Below are positions 12,276-25,124 of a DNA stretch of 64,000 nucleotides, one piece after another. A program made the translations under genes and the position numbers. Under the pieces are notes generated by a model. The model was not told the DNA's origin, ran no database searches, and saw only the letters and a program-made list of their open reading frames with translations. The stretch comes from Dryocosmus kuriphilus (taxonomy: Eukaryota; Arthropoda; Insecta; Hymenoptera; Cynipidae): the NCBI GenBank assembly GCA_038277395.1, contig CM076193.1, positions 68,354,677 through 68,418,676 on the forward strand. Reading direction: 5' to 3'. Each line of letters opens with the position of its first letter. The first letter of the stretch is position 1.

Positions 12276-12639
12276 TATTTTAATAAACTGTGTTTGTCTA
12301 ATTATAAATCTTGTGTAACTTGGGCGTTAGTGTATCATGGTATATTGAATATAGGTAATAAGGTAACTTAAATACGAATATCATAAAAAGGATGAAGTGT
12401 AGCGTGTATTTGTCAGAGATTATAAGAAGACGTAATATTTTTAGAACCTGGAAATCAAATATGTATTTTACATTTCAGTTAATACTTTCCTTCCTTGAAT
12501 CGAACTCTTTTGTTAATGGATTATGACATTTATACTGTACAAACACATCCTGTTGAAATTGCGATCTTGGTAATGTGTTTCAATGCGAGTCTTCGGTGTG
12601 AAAGTGCGAAGTAAATAAAGTCACTTCAAGATTTGGAGT

Positions 12640-13380
12640 AAAGCGGCGACGTTTAGGGCCGAGTGTGATCCCTTTTCAAGCCTAATAAAAATGTTTATTA
12701 TGTGTAAGAAGTGTTATTCATAATAAAGGAAAAGTGTGATATGCTATAAAAGTCATATCAAAAACATAATAAAAGTTTATAACGTGGGTAAGTTTATACG
12801 TGGTATTGGATTCAACTCCAATTCCTCGAGTCAGGATAAGCGGAGATCGATCCCGTCTGGTACGGGCAAAGGCGCGCCCCTGTCTCGAGTCGGGTAGTCA
12901 GGGATTGGGCGAGCAGCCCACTACCTCGCAGGCTAGGAGGTATTCGCCCAAGCAGGGTCGGACTCTGACGGGCAGAAAAGGTTTACGAAGGGGGACGGTG
13001 GCTTTGCGTATGAGGCATCGCCTCTGGTGGGGTTAAAATCCCCCTCCGCTACACGGAATTCACACGGAATGACAGTGGTTTTCTGCCAGTGTCCCGTAGT
13101 GATGTGTAGCGGAACCGTCGTGCTGCGGTTTTCAGCATCGTGTTGGGGAGAAGCTCATTCAGTATGTTTCATTACGAGTATGACTGCACGGTACGGACAA
13201 CCCCTTGTGGGCCCGCCGGCACGTCGTCTCGGACTGCCATACGCGCAGCGGACCGCATGGCGTGTGTAACTTGGAATCAAGCGGAAGCGTACAGGAAGAA
13301 AGGAAGTTCGTACTGTTTGTGAATCTTCACTCCAGTGGTAGTCATGTAACAGGTGGATCACCTGATTAAGCCAGTCTTGA
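12640..13380. other. GC-rich island of unknown nature
   Basis: Sharp GC-rich block in AT-rich surroundings, containing CCCGTCTGGTACGGG and similar short inverted motifs. Several overlapping frames of 60-80 codons on both strands (12800-13361) are open, but none shows a domain I know. Its texture resembles the 5' UTR or gag start of a non-LTR element, like the GC-rich blocks at 25125 and 61200. It could also be an old rRNA-adjacent or exon-derived segment. I cannot decide from the sequence. Confidence 0.4.
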
Positions 13381-15031
13381 GATCGATATTTTTTCCCCCA
13401 TATTTCAAAATATAACTTAGAATAATGCGCAAAAAATTTGCGAAAATATTAATAAATGCAAGAGAATCAATGTGTGTCAAAGCGTGAATTCGGGAAGTAA
13501 TAAAATTTTATTATAAAATTAGTAAATGCAAACGCATAGACTCTGTCGATAAAGAAGCAACATCGCTGTTGGTAACTTGTTATTGAATATTTTTAACGCT
13601 GTGGAAGTTACCTACATGCTCTGATAGGCGGCCGGGCTTTAGATACTTTTATCCTTTTATAAAATTAAGAATTTATTTGTTACGTTACAAGTGCAAATAT
13701 TATTGTTTGTATTCTTTGCGTACAATGTTCGTGAATAACGTTTGTGTTTTTCGTTCCAAGTTTCGTGGATACTATCCTCAAAGGTGCCCCATTCCAAAAT
13801 TGAAAATCGCCTGCAGCGTCCTACAGTAAAGTTCTACAGCATTGTTGGTAATCGTTATTACTCCAAATATTTAATTTTAAAAAAAAACCTTTTCTACCAT
13901 TGTAAATATTTAGGACCAGACGCACCTTCCTTAGTGCCTTATATTTACTGTGCCAAATTTTCAACGCAATTTATTATTCCGTGCGGACATGAGTTGGTTC
14001 AAAAATAGTACAGATAATGCTTCCAGTTCTATTTTCAGTAAATTTTTTTTTCCGAATTTCTAACAAAAAAAGCAGACACAAATAGTTTATTGCCTCCTCT
14101 TTAAAATTAAAAATTTTTAGAGCGATACTTTATTTATTTCGTTTGGACATGAGTTGGGTTTTAAAAAATTCAGGACTAGCTTGGATACGTGACCTAACTT
14201 ACACACGGCCTTGAATGAAGAAGGAAAAGTCAACTCCAACAAAATTTTCAGATCAGACCATTGTAAAGATTTGGAGGTAAAATTTATATTGAAATGTAAA
14301 GGAGGTTAGATTTATACAAATGTAAGAAGAAAGAAATTATGAAATTATAAACATAAACAAAATGTAAAGACATCCTAATAAATAAGAAAATAGTGAAATT
14401 ATAAGTCATCGAAGAAGTAACCTTTTTTTAAATTTTAACAAACAGGAACTTAGAGATTATGCTATAATTATTAGTAACAGTTACATGATGTACTGAAAAT
14501 AATTTTTAAAATGGAGTGTCCTCCAGTGACAGAAAACAATTGCCCTTTTGGAACGTCAAGACTCAACGGCTGTTCAGAAAACCAAAAGAAAGCGGTTCAC
14601 AGATGTATTCTGTATTCATGAAGTCAGATCGAAACAGACAGAATTCGAAAAAACAAACACAAAATCTAAGTAAAAATTTAAAACAAACATAAGAAACTAG
14701 TTGTTGCAAAGAGAACTGTAGAAGTCAGGTAACCTGGAATGATCAAATCTGAGATTAACAGAATTGGGCACATTGTTAATGAAGTAAGATTCAATGGTGA
14801 GACGTTCGCTACGATTATTTTGAAAACTTTCATAAAAATAAAATACAAAAAATATTTTTTTAAATCATAAGGCGAAATTAACTAATAAGCTTATTTTTCT
14901 GAGAAGTAAAATATCAAGCCTGCTTTCCGTCCCTTCTGAATTTATAGAATCTATATTTGGATATACGGTTACGAATGAAAAAGGCTAATAATATTATGAT
15001 TAATGGATAGGAAGAAAAATCAATTACCCCC
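13381..15031. other. AT-rich stretch, no confident gene
   Basis: The phrase GGACATGAGTTGG occurs near 13985 and 14147, suggesting a degenerate two-copy repeat of about 162 bp. The 88-codon ORF at 13742-14008 overlaps it and has no recognised motif. Part of 14500-15031 may be the decayed upstream portion of the Penelope-like fragment that follows. Confidence 0.4.
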
Positions 15032-15443
15032 ATGTATGAAGCTAAGCAACTTAAGGCTATGTTTATCCTCAGGGCATATGGAATACCTAAAATTCATAAA
15101 TTTGGAAATCCTTTAAGACTCATAACTTCCATTATAAATAGCCACACTTCTAAGTTAGCGAAATATTTCGTTTATATTTTTAAAAACATTACAGGACTCA
15201 CTGATTTCCATGTTCAATACTTTTTTTCAAGAATTTCGAAGAATTATAAATTCTGTTCGAAACGAAGAAGATCTCTTGTGCTGCTTCAGTTACGAAATTC
15301 CTTTGGTACCAACATCTATTTTTACAGAAAATTGCATGAGAAGCACTCAAAAAATATCTTTATACGGATCCTTCAACTCAGAAGAACCATTTTTCTTAAA
15401 TAGTGCTTTTTTTGTAATCGACGGACGCTTCTTGCTTCATTGA
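15032..15443 (+). pseudogene. Penelope-like element reverse-transcriptase fragment
   Basis: The frame at 15032-15403 contains AYGIPKIHKFGNPLRLITS followed by INSHTSKLAKYF. This corresponds to the conserved Y-G-x-P-K-I-H-K ... P-L-R-x-I-x-S ... L-A-K motif of Penelope-like reverse transcriptases. The reading then shifts to the frame at 15210-15443 (NTFFQEFRRIIN...VRNEEDLLC), matching the next block, where the catalytic SFDV-type aspartate segment should follow but is degraded. No GIY-YIG endonuclease or terminal repeat is visible nearby. Penelope-like elements copy themselves by target-primed reverse transcription; this piece is a dead internal fragment. Confidence 0.65.
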
Positions 15444-17228
15444 GTAATCTGATCATCTGTTTCTACTAACATTAACTTATTAAAAGCTTACGCTGATTTT
15501 TTTAAACTCATTACAAACCAGAATCCATTGTCATTTTCAATGATCACTCCAGCATTTAAAGAAAAATAAAGCACGAGTGTATCTGTGAATTAAGAAAATT
15601 TTTTTCAAACATCAAGAACAAAATCAGATTTATTTCTAAGTTAACAAATGAATTAAACAACGCAGGCATTCTAACGAAACAAGCTAATGACGGTGCTGAT
15701 ATATCTGATATTCAAAATGCAAAGGCCATGTATGTCACACCAAGCACCAGTACACAATCGCAGGCAAGGGAACCATCAGTGTATATAGGGCCGACGCTTT
15801 GGAAGAAACTTCGAACCTTTAGTTCATAAGGAAGAACTCATCATACATGCCTAAAAAATGTTTAATCAATTTTCTCACTAGGAAACATGCTTTGTTCTCA
15901 AACGCACGTAATAATGATTGAATTTAATTGTCAATAATGAAATACGATAACGAAAAGATCATACCGTTTGACATAATTTTTTCCAAATTTCTATTTGGTG
16001 TCGTGTCTCAGCTAAAGAATTCTAATTAAGGCAAATCATTTCAAGTTATGTCCTACCTAAATGAATAATTAAGACAAGCACAGTGATAAAGTTCATGTAT
16101 TTATCTACGAGAGAGAAAGTCTTAAGCTAAGGGAACAGGTTTAGGGTCAAATGGAGTGAAGAGAAATTTATTGATTAATTCAATGGCTCAAGTTGGGTGG
16201 ACTAATGTGGAATAATGACTAATGATTTTTGAAGGAAATAAGGGATGATGAGATTTGAGGTATAATAGAATTTTCCCATTACGTTGTAACTGTAGAATTA
16301 AGAAATGAGCGAGAGAGAGAGGACCGCTAATGATTTGAAAATAGAAGATATTTTCAGAACATGGCGAGGACCCAAAAATGTACCGGCGTAGAAGGTTCAG
16401 TCGCAAAATGAGAGACTTTGGAGATCAAGTCCACCGAAAGGTACAAGGGTCCCTCTTCTTATACAACAAGGGGTAGTTCTGCTGTCTAGCCTTTTTCCAA
16501 GAGTAGGGGCAAAAGGTGGATGTCCAAAAGTCGAAGGTGCAGTTCGAATCGATATTTTGGTATTTGAGAAGGGGCCGCATGTTTTTGTTAATTAATTACC
16601 AGTGTTCACTGAAGTTTTTGACCGGAAAAATAAAAAAAATATATTAAAAACCTGATGAAATTCTTTCTTCTCGAAGATAGGGAGCACCACCCTCTCAAAA
16701 GCCTATTCAGGAATGTTCAAGTTTTTCTTTTATTTCAGGTTTCATGAATGAAATGTCGACCTTTTTTTCGAAATTTTCAGTTTTTTACAAACTTTACGTC
16801 ATAAAAATATATCTGTTAAACGTATTCCCATCACGCTTCTAGCGAGTGCGTTTATGTAAAATGATGATATATGTAAAGTGCATGAACTATACGCAACAAT
16901 GCAGCAAGGTGAATACAAATTCTGCAAAAAGAAAATAATTGAAATGGCATGGGGCTAAAGCACTGGGCTCCCGGTGGCCGTTCCTATGGCCGAATTGAAT
17001 GATTATGATCCTAAAACGGCAATGAGAATTTATGCGACGATCCTATTGTACCCATCACGTACCAGACACAGGCGGATAGAGTGAATCATGATCCGTTGAC
17101 CACGCCACAAGCCCTAATCCCTTTTTGTAATTTCATTCAAATTATTAATTATATTTATTTATGAATTTCTCATTAAGCATGTATTTTATCATTATACATC
17201 ATAAAATATATTATTCTGGAGTTGCATC
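15444..17228. other. AT-rich stretch, no confident gene
   Basis: 15444-15830 may be further Penelope-like debris. 16945-17110 carries on the minus strand a tRNA-like head (GGGCTTGTGGCGTGGTCAACGG), a weak SINE candidate without a clear B-box. Nothing else is supported. Confidence 0.4.
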
Positions 17229-19960
17229 CAAAAATGGGACGATGTTAAATTCGTTGCCAGCTACCTGAGAGACCCTACTCCCACTTCTGAGCACAGAGTA
17301 CCCCTGACGCGCTGTAGCAGCGTTAAGCTCGTCGCTGCGGCTGGTCATCCGCCTCTTGCCGACTGGCTCCCCGCAAGGATGATAATCTCTTTCGAAATCA
17401 GTTACACTGATCTAGACTGGAAGTTCATTCCCTAATTATTATATTTGTGAATGCACGTGCGTATTACCTGCTACTCCACTAAAATACAGAGACGTCAGTG
17501 AAACATTAGAGGAGGATATCTTTTCTCCATCGATGTACTGAATGTTTAATCATTTCAATTGGTAAGTATTCAAGATTAATCAATCGAATATAGAAAGCTT
17601 GACAATTTACAAGAGTTGCATTATTATCAAATCTAATTCAATTTGAAACCTCTCCAATTTTCACTTGTTCAAACTTTGTAAGCTGCAATAAAGTAATTTG
17701 AAACTTAAAACTCTTTTCAATTTATGACATGAAATTATTATATCTAATAATTTGAAGTAACAATTTAGAATCAAAATATAATTGTTGTGTATGTTACATG
17801 ATTTCTGTCATCTATAGCTCACATTAATATATAGAAAATTTCCAGATTACAATGCATGCATTTTGTGATAAAGTAATATGAATTTTATTATATAATATAA
17901 TTATTATATTAATATATATTATGTAATTCGAATTTTAAAGAAGTGAGTTTAATTCGGTAAGTTTTTAATTACAGTTAGAAATGTTGATAAAAAAATTATT
18001 ACTTGAATCTCAATCTCAATTTTCAAAACAAATACTCTGCGTATTATTATTAGATAACCATGTAGAAAAAGTTAAACAATAAATATAACCTATAATAAAA
18101 ACGAGTAAAAATTTTGGAATTTTGGAAAAATCTGAACAACAGATAACTCATATTGAAACTGATAGTTATTTTAATTTGAAATTGGTAATTGCATTATAAC
18201 GAGCATTTAAATTCTAATAAAGGAAAGATACTTTATGTACTATCATCACATTTTAGAAATAAAGTTAGGTAGGCAAGGTACAGTTATCGATCTTTGAAAA
18301 AAAAATTAGTTGCACCGCAAATTTAAAATGTTCTAATTTTCTCTTCACCAATCGTTTCGAAATCGTTTGGAGCTATTTGGAAGTCCATCACGAAATAAGT
18401 AATTGTGACAATGATGATAAAACTTAGTTTTTAGAAACAGATCTTCCTAACTTTATACTTGTACTGAAACACGATATAACGACTTCTAACTTTCATGGGA
18501 TGTCTTTGTTCAAACGAATTTTACATTGTTTAATTTTTAAGGCTTGAATCTGCAACTCTGATACTACAATGCTATATTATGTGGTATTGAACAAAAATAA
18601 ACAAAATACGATATTTTTTAATTTATGTTTCTTTAAGCAATTTTGGTTTAAAAACTCCGATTTTTTAATAATATTGTCATACTTTCTTTCAAGTAATAAT
18701 AAGATATCTAATGCAAATCTCTTCCAACATTTTTTGATTATTTTTTTAATTTAAGGTATATATCAATAATAGTTACTGCCATATTTATTCACTCTGTCAA
18801 AATGAATCGATTGACCTATTTTCAAAAACACTTATATGATAAACTGTAGTTATGATATATGTATATCGTTTTTTTTTTTTTCAATTTCTGAAATATCGCG
18901 GTATACAGCAATTACTAAATTGGTATTTAAGTTTTTTGATAGTATGAAATTTCTCGGATATATCTTGTTTATGGTACATGACAAAACACTTTGAATTTAA
19001 ATTTCGTGGCAAAAGGAGTCGTGTAATTAAATTAAAAATGTTAATAAATAAATCCTTTATTACATAAAAAACTATAGACTTTTATAAAGCTGTTACATTG
19101 TCCTATAATTAGGTGCTGTAATTTCATGTTTTATGTGAACGATTGGTAAAAACAAAATTTAAAGTTTTTAAATATGCGCTGCAACTATTTTTTTTTTTTT
19201 TTTTGAAAAATAGATAACTTTTTGAGTTTTCACTTCTAAACGATAAAATTTGATTTCCAAACACCTCCATACGATTTCCAAGCGATTTCTTATAAAAAAC
19301 ACATAACTTTTTTATATTGCTTTGTTATCTTCACAGGGGTACTTTTTAGAACGTAAAAAAATTACTTCAGCATACAAATCTAACCTTTCACGAATTATCT
19401 AGATCAGGATACATGACACTGACAATCGAAACATATTAATTACGTTGTTCCTCAAAGTTAGGAGACTTCTTCTGTAGAAATTTTCATAGGCAAGGCTTCT
19501 TTGAATACAAGGAACAAAAAAAAAACAATTTTAAACAATTTTATCTCAGTAAAAATTGAAGAATGACCAGAGGATAAAAGTTACTTAGCCATGTAGAAAA
19601 CACATTTATTAATTTTTGAATTTAATAACGACAAGTAAGTGATAAAACACATTTGTATATTTTTTGCATGTTTGAAATGAAATGAAACAAGAATGTATTC
19701 ATACGTTTAAAATATTTGGTGGCCCTGCTTATTACATCTATTATACACTTGGCGCCAAAAATAGCATTGCATTAAATTTAGGCTTCATAGTAAAAAGTCC
19801 GCAGTGAACGCAATAAATCAGGGCACTCGTAACTTTATTTCGAAGGAGATTATCATCTCTTTTGGGACTACAGCGCATCAGGGGTACAACTCTGTGCTCA
19901 GAAATGGGGGTAGGTTCACTCAGGTAGCTGGCGACGAATTTACCGCTGCCCCAAAAATGT
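17229..19960. repeat. inverted repeat pair, arms ~130-170 bp, 2.4 kb apart
   Basis: 17229-17402 and 19834-19960 are inverted copies sharing TCGCCAGCTACCTGAG, TGAGCACAGAG, TACCCCTGA, GCGCTGTAG and GATGATAATCTC. The left arm has an extra ~60-bp GC-rich insert (about 17325-17385). The AT-rich interior (17403-19833) has no recognisable ORF. This could be one decayed DNA transposon or two copies of one element in opposite orientation; no target duplication is evident. Confidence 0.7.
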
Positions 19961-20383
19961 TGTCTATTTTGGCGTATCTCATTCCATTTACAAGATAAAT
20001 TATATTTATTCCAATTTTAAATTTTTTGGGAAAAGTTGTGGATACTGAAATTTGTTGAAACATGTAGAATCTGAATTTATCACTTTCACAACTGTAATTC
20101 AAAATTTAAATAACTTTAGTTTGTCATTTTTAATCCGTTTCTGATGGTCTATTCACTAGCTTAGTCCCTTGATGATCAGATAAAAAGATATCTTCTCGGG
20201 GTCTTTAAACATGAAATCTAAGTAAAAGTTTTACGAGCAGCATTGAAACGGCATTTAAACAATGCCGTTTGAGTGCCGTTCAATGATTTTCTTTCGACAG
20301 CGAAATATTTGAAGTTTTTTTTATAGTCTCTCTTTATAAAGTAATACATTTTTTCAATAACGACGGATTTGATTAATTTTATG
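19961..20383. other. short intergenic stretch
   Basis: It holds only small palindromes, such as AACGGCAT...ATGCCGTT around 20250-20275. Confidence 0.5.
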
Positions 20384-21065
20384 AAAGGACCCCGTACTAA
20401 ATACATTGAAAATTGCTCTCCGTGAAATTGGCCTAAATTTCGTCATTTGGCATATCTTTTTATTCTGAACAAAAAATTTTAGTGCGTAAACTTAATCCTA
20501 TGAGCCGATTTGACGCTACAGAGCGTCAAAAGTTGATAGTATAACACACACCACGCATAAAGGAGATATACTTAATGCACGTAATTACGTATATGTACAT
20601 TGTAAATTATTGTGAAAAAGTCAGAGCGTGGACGTGCAAGCCTAAGTGACTGAGTGATTGACTGATTGAGTGGCAGAGAGAAAGAGAGAGTAAATGACTA
20701 AGCCAGTCATGTAAATAGTGAATATAGTAGAGTAAGTAAGTTAGCTAGTCAGTAAGTCAGTGAGTGAGTGATTTATTGAATTAGTGTGTGATTAAGAGAG
20801 TGAATAAGTGAGTGATTGACTTAGTGAGTGAGTGAGTGGAGTCAGTGGAGTGAAGTAAGTGGGGTGAATGGAGTAGAATGGAGTAACTGGAGTAGAGTTC
20901 AGGGAGTGGAGTAGCGTTCAGGGAGTTGAGTAGCGTCAAAACGGCTCATAGGATTAAGTTTACGCACTAAAATTTTTTGTTCAGAATGAAAAGATATACC
21001 AAATGACGAAGTTTAGGCCAATTTCACGGAGAGCAATTTTCAATGTATTTAGTACGGTGTCCTTT
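20384..21065. mobile_element. MITE with 135-bp terminal inverted repeats
   Basis: 20384-20518 and 20931-21065 are inverted copies, starting AAAGGAC(C/A)CCGTACTAAA. The arms are nearly identical. The interior is a GTGA-rich low-complexity tract. TTAA occurs a few bases outside both ends, so a TTAA target is possible but not exact. Confidence 0.85.
20625..20930 (+). repeat. GTGA/GAGT-rich low-complexity tract
   Basis: Cryptically simple sequence built of GTGAGT, AGTGA, GTCAGT and, later, GGAGTAGAGTTCAGGGAGT-like repeats. It fills the interior of the MITE. Confidence 0.85.
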
Positions 21066-21552
21066 GAAGTTAATGATCGTTGAAGTCATTAATTACAAAA
21101 AATGTTACTTTTAAACTTATATACTTAGAAAATAACAATTTTAATTTCAAAACAAAACCTGTTGCCGCATGAATTGACTGATACAATTTCCAGTATTTTG
21201 TAGAAATAAAAAAAAAAATGCATAAAAATTAACAATTAAGCAGGTGTGTTACAAATGGTAGTTTGGGCTCAGTTACAGGGATCCATCTATAATGCATTCC
21301 TAAAACTAAAGAAGAAAGGAAATACAGGGGAGGTATTTTATAAATAATAAAAAATTAAACTTTTCTTCAAATCTATTTTTATTACAGAACTGAGAGAAGA
21401 AAATGTAAATGGAACATCAACCAACGACATTATATTTATAAATTGTAAAATTTCTAAGTTACACTCTATGTGCAAGAAATAAACTTTGCCGTCCGCAAAC
21501 GAGTAAATACGGTAATTTTGATATATATTCAGTTTCAATTGCAAAATATTTC
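21066..21552. other. AT-rich stretch between two inverted-repeat elements
   Basis: I see no gene or repeat here. Confidence 0.5.
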
Positions 21553-21574
21553 CAGTAGTTAGGCTATGGCAGTT

Positions 21575-21710
21575 CTGCCGCAGCTCAATCGTTAAAATAG
21601 AAACCCAGTACAGCGGGTTACAGTAACCACTTTATTCCAGTGATTAAGATTACTGACTGGGGAAGCTATAGCCATGCGTTCAAGTCTCAGTATCCGCATT
21701 TTTTTTCGTT
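21575..21710 (+). repeat. tRNA-like terminal module, left end of palindrome
   Basis: Contains an A-box-like TTCCAGTGATTAAG and a B-box-like GCGTTCAAGTCTC followed by a T-run. The inverted copy at the right end (30480-30620) keeps TGATCCAGTGG and GCGTTCAAGTCCC, closer to the pol III consensus. Confidence 0.6.
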
Positions 21711-21779
21711 TTTAAACTACATTTTTTTTTCAAATTTAAATTAATATAAATTTGAATAAAAATAGAAAATACCGACAGG

Positions 21780-22130
21780 CGATAATGGTTCATATCCATC
21801 AGCTGATAAGTTGTTACCGTCAGTAGATGACTACCGCTAGTCAGTAACTCAGTCGTTAGGGTAGGAATCTGACACCGATTTGGGTATCAGAGATCAAGTA
21901 TAGGGTTCTGTTCCAGGCTAAATGTTTTTAAAATTAGTCAATAACGGACGTACGATGATGGTTCGTGTCCGTGCTAAAAGAACAGTCAGTCAGTAAGAAA
22001 GTACGGCGAGTTGCTGAGATATATGTTTCAGGGGGCAGGGTTCTGTTCCAGACTGAATGTCTGTAAAGCAGCAGGTCAAGTCTAGAGTTCTATTCCAAGC
22101 TAAATGTTTGCGAAATTAGTGAATAACCGA
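21780..22130 (+). repeat. tandem tRNA-like modules, left arm
   Basis: Three related blocks end in GGTTCTGTTCCAG-GCTAAATGTTT (about 21905, 22030 and 22095), each with a degenerate B-box (GGGTTCTGTTCC). CTCAGTCGTTAGGG supplies an A-box-like start. The matching block on the right arm lies at 30240-30360, inverted. Confidence 0.6.
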
Positions 22131-23269
22131 TATGAAATAATGTTTCGTCTCCATCCCGCCTGTCGATAAGTAGTTACAAGGATGATGTCAAGGATAATCT
22201 CTACAGTATTTACTCAGTAGAAGCTTTTATTCTCGAAGCTTCTAGGAACATGCGTGTGGAATGAACCCTGCAATACTGGCCGAGCCCACTAAAAACTTTT
22301 ATGTAGATGGCATGCTTGAGATTCCACATTCTATCTAGGAATCCAAGTTCAACCCAACGATGCTTCTTCCTCAGTTGTAATGTGGGTTTCCGAGCTACAG
22401 GCTGCAGATTTAAAATGAAATTATAACTTCTTATCGCTTACATTAATTATCCTATCAACTTAACTAAATGAATCGGTTTAAATAAGTAATTTTTTACTGA
22501 CATTAACCTTCAATGTTTTGTTTATTTAAAAAAACTCAACCTAAGTTTACAATGTAAAATATTAACCTAATGTAGTTATGTGATTTCGGAACCTAGTTTG
22601 ATGAAAGTGAATATATTGGAGGACAAAAAAAATCACAGGTGTTGTGCGATATGTTGCTCAAAGAAGTATTCGTGGTATTAAGAATTTTAATTACATCATC
22701 ATCATTGTCTTCGACATCATTGATTTTACTTTTAGCGTAATGTCTGATAGTCGGCTGATCCCGAGGAGTCAAGAACCAGATTCTGAGAGCAAGAGTATTT
22801 CTAGCAACGCGATTTTAATGAGAAAATTGAAATAAACATAAGTTAAACCAAATCCAACATTTTTTATGCTTGAAATAGTAAAACTTTATCCTGGGAAAAC
22901 ACCTTATATTAATACAAAGAGGGCTTTTCAAAATGGGCTTATGTATCCAAGTATTGCGAGAGTTATCAAATCGTATCCATTTTACAAATAGCTTATTTTC
23001 ACGCTTCTTAAGTAGATTTTCAACAAGATGTCTGGATATCTGACTTTAGCTAGTTCAAGTTCACAAAGTTACCTGCAATAGCTTAATATTCATAATCCTT
23101 AAGCAAATATCAATCATAATATCAATACGTGAATTAAAGAACATATGATTCGAAATCCTTTGCTAGAACTTATAAAATAAATTAGGTGCATAAATGTTAT
23201 AATCAACTGTATGAAACATTGAAGTAATCTTTAACACAACGGAGTAATATAAAAAAATTAATGAATAAA

Positions 23270-24620
23270 TGAAAAAAATATTTTTCTTGAACCTACATTG
23301 AACATTGCATTGATTGAAACAAATCTAATTCAAAGATAACGAAGTGAACTAGATTAATAACGAACAGAGTGCGCCAACATCAACCATGCTGCTTTTCTTG
23401 CAGTTATAACATTTCTTTGTTCTCTTTACTAGATGTATACCGTATGTTCTAAATACATTTGTACTATTGCTCTGTCCTTCCTAATTAGACAAAATGCTCG
23501 ATTTCTTTCATAAAGGTATAAAGAACTTTTTTTATTGATAATATTAACACTAGAATTAACTCCATTCAACTATTAAAATGTCTGAGGAAGAAAGGGAAGA
23601 AATGAAGGAGGAGGAGGAGGATAATGGTGATGGTGGTTTAGGAGAAGCGTGGGGAGGATCATTAATTAGTTGGAACAAGTAGGGACTGAAAAATGTTGGA
23701 TTTAATTATTATACACCATAAATCATATGTTGCAAGCTTTAAAAGATGTGACGAGCCTCTCATGCAATAAAAACTGTTGAAAAAAGATCACTTGGAATTT
23801 AACTTCTTAAAAGAATAATATAGTATAGAGTAATAGAAAAACCTATTGCATACTTAGCACCATGCAGGGTCTAGATTGGCAGTTTTCATAACCTAATGAG
23901 ATAAAATTTGCAATCACATATATTACAAGTGTTTATTGTAATATTGGAAATAATAAACTGGCTTTTAAAGTATACAAAATCAGCTGCTAAAAATATCTGT
24001 TAGTAATGCCAACCTCTATTATTTTATTAATGATAGAAATTATTTCAAATGCATTATTTCTCTTTCCAGCTGCCTGATATAGTAAAAGTAATCGCCATCA
24101 ATCTGTCAAGTAAATCAGCTACATTCACTTAAAATTACCTGAAACTCTGCAAAAATAACATGCCTAGTAAAGTATCAATTATATTCAAATCTGCTCTTGT
24201 CAATGAAAAAAAAATATTTTTCTTGGGCTGTGGTTAACATATACCTAGCTCAAGGATAATAAGGCAAACCAGATTAATAAAGAATAGATTGAGCCACCAT
24301 CGGATACGCTGCTTTCTTGTGATTGTAACAAACACCAAGTTTCTTTGTCCTTTTTTATTATATGTGAACCTTGGCTTCTAAATAATTTTGTATTATTGAT
24401 TCCTGTCCTAATTAGAAAAAATAGTTTATTTCTTGCATATGGTTATAAGAAATCTTTCAGTTATATTAACACTAGAATTAACCTCAATCAACTGTTAAAA
24501 TATATGAAGAAGAAGGGGAAGAAATTTAGAAGGAAGAGGAGGTGGTGGTTTAGTAGAAGGTAGGTGAGGGTCATTATGTAGTTGAAACCAGTAGGCATTG
24601 AATATTGTTGGGTTCAACTA
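23270..24620. repeat. ~920-bp direct duplication inside the left arm
   Basis: 23270-23700 and 24208-24620 are direct repeats: both run from AAAAAATATTTTTCTTG, through a GATTAATAA...CTGCTTT-CTTG block, ATTAACACTAGAATTAAC and an AGGAAGA-rich block, to TGTTGG(A/G)TT. The right arm has the same two copies inverted (27640-28140 and 28560-29060), so the duplication predates the palindrome. Confidence 0.8.
23578..23682 (+). pseudogene. short acidic ORF, unidentified
   Basis: A 34-codon frame beginning MSEEEREEMKEEEEDNGDGG and ending in SWNK. Three other copies (near 24495 on the plus strand, and inverted near 27880 and 28870) are disrupted. The Glu/Asp/Gly-rich start may be the N terminus of a lost gene of this element or simple-sequence coincidence. 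I assign no function. Confidence 0.3.
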
Positions 24621-24848
24621 TTACACGCCTATAATTATATGTTCGAAGTTCTGAAGGAGGTGATGAGCCTCTTCTACACTTGGACCTAAAATTAATTTCG
24701 ATGAAGTTCGATTGGTTCTATTTTATAAGTTATTCTTAAATTATAATCACAAAAAATTTTCAATACAATATTCAAAATGTTAATTCAACTACTGTAAAGA
24801 TTGAGCCAGCAGTCTCTAAAGTTTTAATATCAATAAATAAAAATATTA

Positions 24849-25105
24849 TTATTCAATAATGCCAGACTCTCTTAATTCATTAATGATTGCAATTATTTCT
24901 TGTGATTTATTTCCGTTTCCAGCTGTTCGTAATTGTCAAAATAAGCGCAATTGATTTACTAATTTATTCGGATCTTGTCGGTAATCTGAAAATTTCGCTA
25001 CTATTTCATATTCAGAGAGAAAGTCCCTTTCAGCATCATCTTCAATATCATCTTCAGTACTATCATCCTCACCTTCATCCTCATCTTCATTCTAAATACC
25101 ACCGC
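24849..25105 (-). pseudogene. C-terminal remnant of an unidentified acidic protein, left arm
   Basis: On the minus strand an Asp/Glu-rich stretch (EDDIEDDAERD) leads into FLSEYEIVAKF, then RQDPNKLVNQLRL, an in-frame stop, and AGNGNKSQEIIAIINELRES ending GIIE and a stop. The same order is found on the right arm (27137-27409). Agreement of the two copies in amino acids around a common stop suggests a real coding region ending here. It is broken by a stop, and its N-terminal part is lost at the palindrome centre or in the LINE insertion. I do not recognise the family. Confidence 0.5.
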
Positions 25106-25124
25106 AATTTTCTACGCTGGAGGT

